Shown piece by piece: positions 1 to 10,597 of a stretch of DNA of 64,000 nt. Within the stretch, counting starts at the first letter, position 1, and every line of letters starts with the position of its first letter. The notes under the pieces were generated by a model that saw only the letters and a list, made by a program, of their open reading frames with translations, did no database searches and had not been told where the DNA came from. A program made the translations under genes and the position numbers. Where the stretch lies: contig CP136064.1 in NCBI GenBank assembly GCA_032622095.1, positions 135,419,129 through 135,483,128 on the forward strand, given 5' to 3'. The DNA comes from Siphonodentalium dalli (Eukaryota > Mollusca > Scaphopoda > Gadilida > Siphonodentaliidae).

Positions 1-480
1 CATTAAATTCACCTTTTGGGGACCTCATTCTGCAGATGTCAGACACACTATATTCAGACTTGGCTGGCATATTATTTTCTTAACCAGGCTCACTCATACC
101 GATGAAATCATACCCTGATTTTTCAAAGAAACATTGGGGGTGTATATTGGCTTGAATTTGTCTTCCGTCTGTCAGGCGGTCCTTCCATCCATCAGTCTGT
201 AGGGATGTCTATCCATCCATCTATCAACATTTGTTTTCTTCTCCATATTAACGATCAAATATGTTTATATATATCTTAGTATGCATGTTCCCTAGGTGAC
301 TCACAATCAGATTTGTTCAAATAAGTTCATCAGATCAAATAGGTGCAAAGCTAGGGCCATAACTCTTTCCCTCCATAGTAAATCTTTAGGAAATGAGGAC
401 CCAGAGGGTGAATTCGTTAATGATATTCCACCTTGGGGGAATAGTGTCATTAAATTCACCTTTTGGGGACCTCATACACA
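1..480 (+). repeat. AGCTCACCTGAG-type dispersed repeat, decayed, with 28-bp direct repeat at both ends
   Basis: The text from about 260 to 460 (a run resembling GTTCCCTAGGTGACTCAC, then CAGATTTGTTCAAAT, then CATAACTCTTTCCCTCCATAGTAA) is the same as the interior of repeats at 8.0, 10.6, 35.8 and 36.9 kb. A 28-bp sequence at 1-28 recurs at 449-476, so this is probably a two-unit tandem remnant. Non-coding; the short open frame here is incidental. Confidence 0.6.
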
Positions 481-660
481 CCCCTCACCTGTATAGTTTT
501 TGGTATCGATTGGTTGATCAGTTTGGAAAATAATTAAAACTGCACACATGCTATCTGATGCATCTAAGTCAAAACATTTTCTTCTGATCTGCCTCATATT
601 TCTTACCTAGGTCTTTCCTAGCACGTTTTTCATCTGTTTGGATTTTGGTATTGTTTATTT
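481..660 (+). repeat. Dispersed repeat, also at 24.1-24.4 kb and 37.6-37.9 kb
   Basis: A block containing TGTATAGTTTTTGGTATCGAT, TTGATCAGTTTGGAAA and TGCCTCATATTTCTTACC is shared with 24,140-24,430 and, more diverged, with 37,640-37,870. No coding content is seen. It directly follows the previous repeat, suggesting that they form one composite family. Confidence 0.55.
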
Positions 661-1007
661 AACCCTTTCCACTCTTTTTTAAAAATATAATTCATCCAAG
701 CCAGGATGACTCAAACATTTTTTATCTGATCGACACCAAATTTGGTATATGAATTTCTGACCCCTAAATACAGATCAAGTTCGAATATGGGTTTGATCCG
801 ATATATTTTAACAGAGTTATGACCCTTTATCACTCATCTGTTTGTCATGTGCTATGAAAGTCTTTAAGAGAAGATTTCTCCATTGAGCACCCACTGTGTT
901 ATTGAATGAGATGATATAGCTACCTGACACCTGATTCTAAGGTCACAATGTTATCTCAAGCTTGTCTGCTGCCATCAGAGATAATATATACTGCATGACC
1001 ATGCTAT

Positions 1008-2350
1008 AATGAAAGTGTCAATGACACTGTAGCTCAACTTAGGTAGGGGAATAATTTAATGGTTGACAGTAAATGGAGGAATAGAAAAGGTGCTAATTGA
1101 AATGTCTAACCTGCGCCAAAGGATTTAGTGATGCAAAGAGTAAAATACAAGATGGCTGCTGGTGGCCATTTTTTTTGGCCAATTGACCCCAAAAGAACTC
1201 GTTCCCATCTACGTATAATTGTTAACATCCAGGACAAATTTTATGAAGATCTGACCAAAGCTACGACCTACAAATTTTTCATGATGATCAGACGAACAGT
1301 ACGACCTGTAGGCCGCGCCAATGGATTGAATTTTGAAATCCAAGATGGCCGCCAGCGGCCATGTGTTTTGGCCGAATGACCCCACAATGATTCGTTCCCA
1401 TCTACATGTCAATGTCAACATTCATGACAAATTTCATAAAGATTAGACCAAATGCAACCTATAGCCCGCGCCAAAGGATTTAGTCATGCAAAGAGTAAAA
1501 TCCAAGATGGCTGCTGGCGGCCATCTTTTTTGGCCGAACGACTCCAAAATCACGCGTTCCCATCTACATGTCAGTGTTAACATCCATGACAAATTTCATA
1601 AACTTCCGACCAACACAACGACCTGTAGCCCGCGCCAAAGGATTTAGTCATGCAAAGAGTAAAATCCAAGATGGCTGCTGGCAGCCATGTTTTTTTGGCC
1701 GAACGACCCCAAAATCACTCGTTCCCATCTACATGTCATTATTAACATCACTGACAAATTTCATGATGATCAGACGAACAGTACGACCTGTAGCCCGCGC
1801 CAATGGATTGAATCTTGAAATCCAAAGATGGCTGCCAGCGGCCATGTTTTTTGGCCGAATGACCCCAAAATGACTCGTTCCCATCTACATGTCAATGTCA
1901 ACATTCATGACAAATTTCATAAAGATCAGACCAAAGGTACGACCTGTAGCCCGCGCCAAAGGATTGAGTCATGCAAAGAGTAAAATCCAAGATGGCTGCT
2001 GGTGGCCATGTTTATTGGCCGAACAACCCCAAAATGACTCGTTCCCATCTACATGTCAATATTAACATCCATGACAAATTTCATGATGATCAGACGAACA
2101 GTACGACCTGTAGCCCGCGCCAATGGATTGAATTTTGAAATCTAAGATGGCCGCCAGTGGCCATGTTTTTTGGCCGAATGACCCCACAATGATTTGTTCC
2201 CATCTACATGTCGATGTCAACATTCATGACAAATTTCATAAAGATTAGACCAAAGGTACAACCTGTAGCCCGCGCCAAAGGAAATTGTTGACGGACGACA
2301 GACGCCAAACCATGGCAATAGCTCAAACTTACAAAAGTAAGTTGAGCTAA
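1008..2350 (-). repeat. TIR-bounded element made of ~160-bp tandem units of two alternating types
   Basis: The ends read CACTGTAGCTCAACTTA (about 1,025-1,042) and AAGTAAGTTGAGCTAA (about 2,335-2,350), an inverted pair with core TAGCTCAACTT. Inside, two subunit types largely alternate. One contains CAAAGGATTTAGTCATGCAAAG (near 1,117, 1,471, 1,636, 1,957 and a stub at 2,275); the other contains CAATGGATTGAAT (near 1,318, 1,801 and 2,121). Each is followed by an AAGATGGC..GCCAT block. The same family lies in the opposite orientation at 38.2-39.3 kb. It looks like a non-autonomous DNA element carrying internal tandem repeats. Confidence 0.7.
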
Positions 2351-2579
2351 TAATGGGGACCTTATCTTAGCTGACAGCTGTTGATAAACACATCACAGAT
2401 AATGTGTATTTGTTTCATTCATTTCAATTTAAATTATATTAATTCCCATGTGCTGTATTCTAGGCAAGTGTTATATTATGTTTATCTAGGCTATTAACTT
2501 CTTTTCATCTGTGATAATGATGTGTGATATTTATGATTTCAAGGAACAATTATCAGAGATCAATGAATCTCATAGATTG

Positions 2580-2988
2580 GCATTTACATTTGGTTCAAAT
2601 AGGGGCAGAGATAGGAGATTTGAAACTCCTGCACCCACCCTGTCTATGCTATGAATTCATGTTTGGTACTCATAATTTTGATATAAACTGGTATTATCAG
2701 TAAGATTTTGATAAATTTCCAACAGTTGATGATCTTTTGTTCAGATAGGGTCAACTAGGGAAAAGGCCAGGGGCATACTTTCCCTCTGTAGTAACCCTTG
2801 AAATGTTTTCTTTGAAAGAATCGCCAGGTCTATTTTGATAGCTCACATTTAATATTGAGACTCCTTTGGTAATTCATGATATGTCTTGGCAAGAACCAAA
2901 TGGCCTACAGGTTTTTTGCTTATATTTGGTATGAAATGATCTTGGGTGACAGGAATTCAGATTTGTGAAAATGGGATCACAGAATCAA
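2580..2988 (+). repeat. AGCTCACCTGAG-type repeat, 5' part of a copy split by the next element
   Basis: Phrases such as GGTTCAAATAGGGGCAGAG, TTTCCCTCTGTAGTAA and TTGGGTGACAGGAATTCAGA are the interior of the AGCTCACCTGAG family. The reading of the repeat continues at 4,312 (GGGCAGACTAAGGGACATAA), so one copy is interrupted by the TTAA-flanked element at 2,989-4,311. Confidence 0.6.
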
Positions 2989-3125
2989 TTAACCCTTTAC
3001 CCAACCAACCGGCCAAATAAAGCTTCAACAGCCTAAAATATCTTCGGTCTGTCTCAATAGAACCATACAAATATGGATATCATTGGAACCGGCTCCTTGA
3101 CCACATTGTGATAGTTACAGTTATG

Positions 3126-3203
3126 CCCTGTGCCAATGCATTCTCTTATATATGCGAGTCGATCATAGGTCGCCTAGCATATATAAGAGAATGCATTGGC
3201 CTA
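3126..3203. repeat. Long palindrome P1 (hairpin) inside the piggyBac-like element
   Basis: GCCAATGCATTCTCTTATAT followed by GCGAGTCG is mirrored by CATATATAAGAGAATGCATTGGC, giving a near-perfect stem of over 30 bp with a short centre. The reverse complement of P1, including the adjoining CCCTGTG, is found at 4,213-4,288. Confidence 0.85.
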
Positions 3204-3238
3204 AAAAAATCTTTTTTTTAACACTTTTTACCATTTTT

Positions 3239-3315
3239 ATGTTTACCCATACCATAGTATGGTAAACATAATGTCGACGTCCGGATTGACCACTCGTCGT
3301 GTGTCCGTCCGTCCA

Positions 3316-3348
<33 letters not shown>

Positions 3349-3960
3349 GGACACTTTACGCATGGTGCGATAACTCAAATATTTTATATCTGATCGGAAC
3401 CAAATTTTGTAAATGAGTTTCTCGGACCAAAATACAGATCGAGTTCAATTATGGGTTTGATCCGAGTTTTTTTTACGGAGTTATGGCCCTTTTTTTCGAC
3501 TTCGAATTCACGCATGCTGTCATAACTCAAACAATTTTTATCTGATCGGAACCAAATTTGGTATGCCAGTTTCAGAGCCCAAAATACAGATCGAGTTCGA
3601 ATATGGGTTTGATCCGAGTTTTTTTTATGGAGTTATGGCCCTCTTTCGACTTAGAATTCATGGATGCTACGATAACTAAAAAAAATATTATCTCATGAGA
3701 ACCAAATTTGGTATGTGAGTTTCTCTATCTAAAATACAATTCGAGTTCGAATATGGGTTTGATCAGATTATTTTTAATGGAGTTATGGCCCTTTGATATA
3801 GAATTCATCCATGCTTCGATAGCTCAACCAGTTATCGTCTGATAGGAACCAAATTTGGTATGTGAGTTTCTCAACTGAAAATACAGATCAAGTTTGAATA
3901 TGGGTTAGATCCTGTTTTTTATACCAGAGTTATGGCCCTTTTTAACTAAGGATTGAACAG
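3239..3960 (+). repeat. ATGTTTACC..GGTAAACAT repeat with ~150-bp tandem units
   Basis: It starts with the palindrome ATACCATAGTATGGTA within TATGTTTACC..GGTAAACATA. A GTCCGGATTGACCACTCGTC segment, a TCTG microsatellite (about 3,314-3,348) and four tandem units follow. Each unit has GATCGGAACCAAATTTGGTA, GAGTTCGAATATGGGTTTGA and a GAGTTATGGCCCTTT block; the last recurs near 3,480, 3,630, 3,781 and 3,929. Other copies lie at 7.76, 15.65, 23.95, 43.15, 44.34 and 46.68 kb. Confidence 0.75.
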
Positions 3961-4212
3961 ATTCGATATTTTTATGCTTATCATGTAGAACCATAGCAGC
4001 TAACCCCTGTGATATCAGTTAGCACTGAGAGAGGGAATAGATTAACTTGTATTATTGGACATTAGAGTTATTTTTAGCCATCATATTGTCCCTGGCACAG
4101 TGGAAGGTGTAATTGGACAGAGAACCATCTGTTGTTTAATGTTTATTGTATTTCCATACAGCTCTCTGGTTTCTTACATTCTTTAACAATTTTATAATTT
4201 GTAATGTGTTAA

Positions 4213-4288
4213 GCCAATGCATTCTCTTATATATGCGAGGCGACCTATGGTCGACTCGCATATATAAGAGAATGCATTGGCACAGGGC
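4213..4288. repeat. Long palindrome P2, inverted copy of P1
   Basis: The stem is GCCAATGCATTCTCTTATAT..ATATAAGAGAATGCATTGGC. Its right flank CACAGGGC matches, in reverse complement, the left flank of P1. Half-palindromes of the same type (GTGCATTCTCTTATATAAAT) occur at about 44,146 and 46,488. Confidence 0.85.
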
Positions 4289-4311
4289 CCTTCTGTTGGG
4301 TAAAGGGTTAA

Positions 4312-4739
4312 GGGCAGACTAAGGGACATAACTCTCCATAGTAATTCTTAAAAGTGCTGAATCCCAAAATTGGGGTTCAGGCCCTCAAAAATAGATTTTT
4401 TTTTGGTTTTTGGCAATTATCTTAAAAACCATTGACTTTTGGATATGAAAATGTAAATACTGACCCCCATAATGGTGGCCATTCCGCACATTTTGAGTGG
4501 TCACACGACCCCCTATGTCCAACGGTTCTGGAGATATAGTCACGACGGGTGGTAGTACTTTGCGCAAAAAGGGGCGTGGCCATTTGACCCATTTCGCAGT
4601 CAATGGGAAATGTGTTACCAACCAAATATTGTTCGTGTACCTTCAATTAGTGGATTCATGAAGAGTTTTGCTCTGGACATACAAGTGCATACAAAACCAC
4701 CATGAGCTACTAGAGTATTTGGCCAAATAAAAAAAAAGT
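4312..4739. other. Repeat remnant and unassigned sequence
   Basis: Positions 4,312-4,360 are the 3' continuation of the interrupted AGCTCACCTGAG-type repeat. The rest (T-rich tract at 4,391, a segment with CGACGGGTGGTAGTACTTTG) matches nothing else I can see in the window. Short open frames lack coding signals. Confidence 0.4.
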
Positions 4740-6036
4740 GGCCAATGGCCACTTTGGCCACCAACAGCGCAAACACTGCACCCACCCAATGTTCACCTGT
4801 ACATCCCACACAGTCACTCCATATATACATAAACAACACACAGATGGACAATGTAGCTACTCTCGTTATGCACTTCAATGACAAGACAGCCACTCCCTCT
4901 CAGTTCTGTTTCAACGTTCTGCCTATTTCCGTTCAAAAACATGAACAGAATCCCAAAAGAAGTTTTTGGCAAAATCCACACTGTATCCCTTAAAATGAAC
5001 TTGTCATGTCTCATAATGTTCTGTGACAACCAGAATAGAACATGTTGTTGAGTAAGTAGCATTGTTTTAATAATAACCAAGTAACTCACAATTTGCTACC
5101 TTTTCGGAACTGCAGAGAATAATATTTGGAATATATGTGACATATCAACTTTTTACCAAATTTGGTTGCCATTTTGTCATCTTGAGTAATTTTGTCTAAA
5201 ACACATCAGTGTGACACATTTAACACATCAAAACAGTAAACACCTTTGATACCAAAGATAGTTCCGTTTTACTTAAAAAAAAAATTCCAACCTGAACAGT
5301 GAATTTTTGCCGATTTTTATGTCAAGTTTGTAACAGAAAAATTTGAATAATTCTGGTAATTTCAGTGGTTAAAATACTAACCATTCACCAAGGTGCATCA
5401 AAAATGTTAGTATTCAAAACATATAAAACAGAATAGTCAAGTGTGTGCACCAACCACAACTTGGACAATATTTACCATTTTCCATATTTTGGTTGCCATT
5501 TTGAGCCAAAGTGAAAATTTTTGTATCATTGAGTTGGAATATTCATAAGAAATAGAATTCATCACTTACATTGCACAGTTCTTCCCATTTCTTGATGAAA
5601 TATGACTAGAATCTCAATGGTGATTTTTTGGTGAAATTTTATACCGCATTTTATATGTAAAATCAAATTTTTGAGTGATCGGAAGGGGACCCCATGAATG
5701 GCATATTTCATTGCTTCAATGGTCAGTTAACATGCTAAATACAAAATAAAGTCATAATTCCCAACCAGTTCCAAACAGCAGAAACTTATCTTAAAAATAT
5801 TAGTTAAAAACATAAAAGTTTCCACTTCCAGCCACCATTTTGGTGGGTATCTTGGATGGCGAGATCCAATTTTGGCACAAAAAGATGGCATTATGTCTCG
5901 CGTCACAAAAATGTATACATGTGTTTACATATGACAAGATTTTATCACTATAATTGCATCAAACGGAAAATGGACGCCATCTTGAATTAAAAAAAAATGC
6001 TTTTTTCCAATTCAAACTTTTTATCGACCAGACTAT
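4740..6036 (+). repeat. Partial copy of the repeat forming the arms of the 55-64 kb inverted repeat
   Basis: It shares GCCCATTTCCGTTCAAAAAC-type, GACAACCAGAATAGAAC-type and GCCATCTTGAATTA-type blocks, in order, with 59,300-60,580, and in reverse complement with 56,240-57,480. The left part also carries one or two minisatellite units like those at 57.6-59.3 kb (CACAGTCACTCCATATATACA). Homology stops at TTATCGACCAGACTA near 6,036, close to where a transposon interrupts the right arm at 60,581. No plausible coding sequence. Confidence 0.7.
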
Positions 6037-7760
6037 TACCATTTGGCGGCTTTCTGTGTTGAGGACTCGTCAAAGTTATTTGCTCGTTCGAGTAGCAACA
6101 TGCAGACAAACAGATCTGTAGGATTTCTTCTTTAATATAGCAACAGTGATTGATTTGTGAAGTTGACAAGTTTTGAGCGAAGAAATGTTATATACATGTC
6201 CTTATTAAGTTAATGTTATTTAAAGTGGGACTGAGAATATTTAAGCTTGCACATCAAGGAGGAGTTCCAGTGACCAATTTTGAATGGGGATTTCCAAATT
6301 CCATGCAAATCTCCGTAACATTTAATTTTAACTGGTAAATTGACAATTTTTAAATTAGCAAAATCAATTGCCTGAGACTAGTGAGAGAAAAATTTGTAAA
6401 TTGAAATAACGAAAATGCATATAATAAAAAGAAAACCTGCGCCTTTTTAGAATTATTATTCGTGGGTACAAGCATATTAATCGGCATTTGCTGTCAAGAG
6501 AACTCGTGATAACTCTTGTATCAGTATTCAGTCAAAAGCCATAGGTATCATCTTTTTATATATGTGTATAACCATTTATATAGATTTCTCATATTAAAAT
6601 GTCCCTGTCCACATTTGCAGTGAGATTAAATCCTACGATATGATGATATCAGTATTCAGAATCCAAAATATTTCATAGATGCATTCCAGGGTGTCTTATA
6701 CATGTTATAGTGGCATCACTACAATCTGGGATTTTGACAATGCAGCGAGGGGGTGTCCTTAATTAATTGGATTTCCTTAATTTCCCAACTGCAATATACT
6801 TTAACCAATCTCCCATCCCTGATGGGATTAATGACTTGGCCGACGAGGATTATAGTCTGTATCCAAACAACTGCGGTCGAGTGATGTCTCAGCTGTGAGC
6901 TGTTTGTTGTGAATAAGGTTTAGCATGAACAATAATAAGTTTATTTGTTTTATGATTTTTCGCTCAACTTTACTTGTATTGCATTTACATGTTGATGGAA
7001 ACAAGTCATTTTGGGGTCATTTGGCAGAAAAACATGGCTGCCATCTTGAAGTTCAAAATTCAATATATTAGCAATTATAGTCCAAAGCCAATCCTGAAAA
7101 TTTCAAATTTCAAAATTTTTGCCTACTAACAGGAGATTGATAGAGGTGAAAATCGCTGCCAAACAGAGCGAAAAATATAATAAAAAATTAACCCTACCCC
7201 TAAAATGCATATTATTTTTTTATTTTACGAAACTGATAAAATCAAGCGAATGCGGTTGTTTGCTATCATTAAATCAAAAGATTTGATCAACCCACAACGT
7301 ATACCCACCATGAGTATCAATTAGCTTGAAATGAAAAACAAAATTGCAAAATCGTCCGAATTTACATTTTGCGGGTCTATTTTAAGTACAAAATGTTAAA
7401 ATGTCACAAAACTTATATAGGTATATCTTTTATGTTAAACGCTGTTCTTATAATTGCATGAGTGTCAAAATAAACTGCGAGTACTATGGGGAATCAATTT
7501 TAGAGCAGAAACATATTTCATTATCAATGTAGGATCAGTAAATTGAGCCTAAAATTCCTTAATGATTTCCAGCATGCATTCAGCTATAGGCGGTCTCTTG
7601 TACTGCCAGTCAAATCTTAAGAATTGATACAAATGTTTCTACTTTTTCTTTTGCTCAGGAAAGTTTGCCGATCAAAAATATCCCATGAGTGTCCAATCAC
7701 CTGAAATACCACTGAACTTACTCATGACTATATTGACCAAAACCTGCGATTGATTCTCTA
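6037..7760. other. AT-rich sequence without recognisable genes
   Basis: A short piece at about 6,958-7,060 (CTCAACTTTACTTGTATTG, then GTCATTTTGGGGTCATTTGG and ATGGCTGCCATCTTGAA) belongs to the TAGCTCAACTT family. Apart from that I see no ORF, RNA or repeat that I can support. Confidence 0.4.
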
Positions 7761-7762
7761 TT

Positions 7763-7985
7763 TATGTTTACCCATACCATAGTATTATAAACATAGTGTC
7801 GATGTCCAGATTGACCACTCGCCGTTAGTCCATCCGTCCGTCTGTCTGTCTGTCCATCCGTAGACACTTTATGCATGGTGTGATAACTGAAATATTTTCT
7901 ATCTGATCGGAACCAAATTTTGTATATGAATTTCTTAGCACAAAAAAACAGATCGAGTTCGAATATGGGTTTGATCCGACTATTT
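7763..7985 (+). repeat. ATGTTTACC..AAACAT repeat, single unit
   Basis: TTTATGTTTACCCATACCAT at 7,763 begins a copy of the family described at 3,239. It has GTCCAGATTGACCACTCG, a (GTCTGTCTGTCT) stretch and one GATCGGAACCAAATTTTGTA unit. It ends abruptly where the next repeat begins at TTTTAGCTCACC. Confidence 0.7.
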
Positions 7986-8470
7986 TTAGCTCACCTGAGA
8001 CGAAGTCTCCGGTGGAGCTACTAGTCATCACTCCTCGTCCGTCCGTCCATCCATCCGTTCATCAACAATTCTTTTAATATCTTCTTCGGAACCATAAGAC
8101 CGAATGGATTCTTATTTGGTGTGATGTTCCCTAGGCGACTCACATTCAGATTTGTTCAAATGATGTCACTGGGTCAATAGTTATATTCCTCCATAGTAAT
8201 TCATAGAATGACTTCTTCTCAAGAACCATTGGGCCGATTTAGCTTATATTTGGAATAGAGGGTCCTTGGGTGACTGGGGTTCAGATTTGTTCAAATGGGG
8301 TCACTGGGTCAAATAGGGACAGAGCCAGGGACACAACTCTTAAAAAAAAAAAATATATTTTTAGATTGAACTCCTTGTTCAATTTTTTTTATTGAGATTA
8401 ATTTCTTGCTCAATTAAAAAAAAAAAAAACATCCACCAGGGTGACTCAACCAAATTTGGTTTAAATCAGT
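7986..8470 (+). repeat. AGCTCACCTGAG-type dispersed repeat
   Basis: It opens with AGCTCACCTGAGACGAAGTC, where CTCACCTGAGACGAAGTCTCCGGTGGAG can fold as a short hairpin. GTCCGTCCGTCC, TTGGTGTGATGTTCCCTAG and two TTCAGATTTGTTCAAATG/CATAACTC units follow, ending in oligo-A tracts (8,341, 8,417). Other copies lie at 10.6, 35.83 and 36.92 kb. Non-coding. Confidence 0.7.
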
Positions 8471-8737
8471 CTCAAATCAAGAACATGCAAACAGCAGAAA
8501 CTCAGGGGGTCTTCCCGTTCACCCGGTAGCTATTGTTTCGGGTCAAGGTGTCATAATCGGGTACATCATAGAGATGCCGACTATAGTTTATATCTTAGTT
8601 TGGTGTAGAATTCCCAGTCACCCGACAAAATTGTAGCCAATACGATAATCTCAATTTCACACCTTTTAATTAATAGATAAGAGCAACATGACGTAACAAC
8701 TTGTTATATATACACACACACACAACACAACATGGTA

Positions 8738-10001
8738 CTAATATCCCGTACTGTGGGACACAGAGTCTAAGTATTCGATGAGTCCGATTTCGCCCCCTCT
8801 CTGAAGACACGTTTGAAATGTCCCAGTGAATTGTCGATTTTCCTGTACTTTTCTCTTCGCAGCATGAGTCGACCACCAGCACTTAGTTGAATGATCATGG
8901 CTTCCTGGTATGCTTGCTCTTTCCTGATAAAGTCTATCATCTTTCCAAATAGCCTGTCCATAATGGAAAAAACAGCCTTTCAGTGTCACTCCTTGGAATG
9001 GTAGTCGGATGGAGTTTTGGGCTGCTGGCTCAAAGTCTTTGAACTCTTCAGTTGGACGAAGTGGAATATTTACATCCGCTGCTTTCTGTTTTACAAGACC
9101 AAATAATCTTAGATATGTGTCCTGCGTCTTGTTTGGAAGGAATGCATAAACTAATGGGCACATCTTGTCTTCGACGAAAGCATGTATAGTGTACAGCTGG
9201 TAGAAGATTCCCGGACACTTGTCGAGGTTCCATCACAATAGTACACATCTGCGTTGGATAGATGTCGCAGATTGTCTTCGGTTGCGAAGATCATAATCTT
9301 TTCCAAGTCACCATCATCGGCTTGTAGGAATTCGTCACTGGTCGTAGTCTTGGTGTATCTATCCGGAAGATCTATGCTGGACCGTTGGCGGGGTAGAGTT
9401 GGCGTTTTAGCACGACTGTGATATAGTGCAGACTTTATACTTTAAAATGTTGGTACTTTGGTTATGATAGCAGGGTCTGTCTCGTTGCTTCTCAGATCTG
9501 CAACGATTAAGAATATTAAATATTTAATACTTTGTCTCATCATACTTAAATAGCGTTTGTCTCATAATTATTATTTCTAGGTTATGTAATTAATAAAATT
9601 ATGTAAACATATTTGATAAAGAGAATTGTATAGTTACATATATACTAAAATCAAGGTTAATACATATATATTTGCTCTTAAATATTCTATTAAATACTTA
9701 CTCGATATTTCTTCCTGGTATATGGAAGTAATTGGCTTAGAGTCACATATAACTTTCTGCTTCAGCTCTGCAAGGAATGCATCTACGGCAACCTGGCCAA
9801 TGTCGGAAGTATGGTTGTGTTGCCCACTGGTTGTTGTGATCAAGTCGTTCATCGAGTTAACGGTGGCACCACACTATTTCTTGCAGCAGCGCCAGTGAAT
9901 TCGTTCATTTCTACTTGACTTTATGCTGAACTATCAAATATAAGATATTTACCGCCTCTACCATTTGGAATGTAATGAACATTTACTTGCGCATTAGCCA
10001 T
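8738..10001 (-). pseudogene. FLYWCH zinc-finger / MULE transposase pseudogene, two exons
   Basis: It would bind element ends and cut DNA. The start ATG at 10,001 gives MANAQVNVHYIPNGRGGKYL, the first part of a FLYWCH finger. The finger continues HWRCCKK and, after about 30 residues, HNH, but a frameshift and an in-frame stop (just after HWRCCKK) break it. A GTAAGT..GCAG intron (9,498-9,701) joins exon 1 to exon 2, which reads RQRSSIDLPDRYTK, FLQADDGD, IFATEDNL and YYCDGT. After a frameshift come QLYTIHAF, CPLVYAFLPNKTQDTYLRLF and KGCFFHYGQAIW, all typical of the MULE DDE region. The stretch that normally links this to the C-terminal helical part is deleted, since KMIDFIRKEQ follows directly. 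A last frameshift separates this from YLDSVSHS at the end. Family is clear; activity is excluded. Confidence 0.88.
9498..9701 (-). other. Spliceosomal intron in the MULE pseudogene
   Basis: On the minus strand the donor GTAAGTAT begins at 9,701 and the acceptor TTGCAG ends at 9,498. Joining the exons keeps frame and restores a family-like sequence, with YQEEIS running into NLRSNETDPAIITKVPTF. The splice is inferred from sequence only. Confidence 0.7.
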
Positions 10002-10597
10002 GATGATATAACATGAGAAATATTTCATCTTATATATCATAATGGTTACTGACCAGTTCATAGTGAACAAACTCAGTGATAACATATCAATGTTGAGTCG
10101 TGAGTTTGTATATATAACCGCGATAGGGGAAAGGTTGCGACTGAAACAACAACCCTGCGACAGTACTAAACACTGCCGGGCAAATGGGAACGAAACATAC
10201 TCTTAATTTGATATGGACTATAACTGCGGCTTGTTAATTGTGTAACTGGTCGCTGCCGGGTGAACGGGAATAACCCAAACTCAGAGCTCTATGAGATATG
10301 AGGAAGGTGCCTTCAATCACAGAATGTTTACTTAACACCATATATAAGTCACATTGATTATAAAGTAATAAATGAAATCGCAGTGTTAACAAAATCTGAT
10401 TGGAATGACAGCTCCTTTGATTATTAAATAGCCTAAAATTCTCTGCCTGTTAGAGAGTTTGTATAGATGACCTATCTTATGATACAAACTCCCAAGGCCA
10501 AGTGTGAATGAGGAATCTGACAGTTAGGCCAGTAAAACTAAATACCTGTTTTCTCAGGCGATTACATATCTGGGTGAGAAAGGAGGCATTTTTCTTA

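Larger units (their letters stand above)
2989..4311. mobile_element. piggyBac-like non-autonomous element
   Basis: A perfect 13-bp terminal inverted repeat, CCCTTTACCCAAC (2,993-3,005) and GTTGGGTAAAGGG (4,295-4,307), is flanked on both sides by TTAA (2,989-2,992 and 4,308-4,311). TTAA target duplication and CCC-starting ends are the hallmark of the piggyBac superfamily. The flanking AGCTCACCTGAG-type repeat reads continuously once the element and one TTAA are removed, which supports real insertion. There is no transposase; the interior holds two palindromes and four ~150-bp tandem units. Assignment to piggyBac rests on ends and target only. Confidence 0.75.
8506..10276 (-). mobile_element. 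MULE (Mutator-like) DNA transposon with TIRs and 8-bp TSD, inactive
   Basis: The left end GGGGTCTTCCCGTTCACCCG and the right end, in reverse complement GGGTTATTCCCGTTCACCCG, match as terminal inverted repeats. A weaker second CCCG-containing repeat lies ~90 bp inside each end. AAACTCAG flanks the element at 8,498-8,505 and at 10,277-10,284, an 8-bp target duplication as expected for Mutator-type insertion. The interior encodes a FLYWCH/MULE protein on the minus strand, so ends, target and coding content agree. Total length is 1,771 bp. The gene is broken, so the copy is a fossil. Confidence 0.88.

Noticed and set aside
4385-5089. Several overlapping frames of 74-92 codons
   Set aside because: They occur on both strands in non-coding repeat sequence whose other copies (55-60 kb) do not keep the frames.
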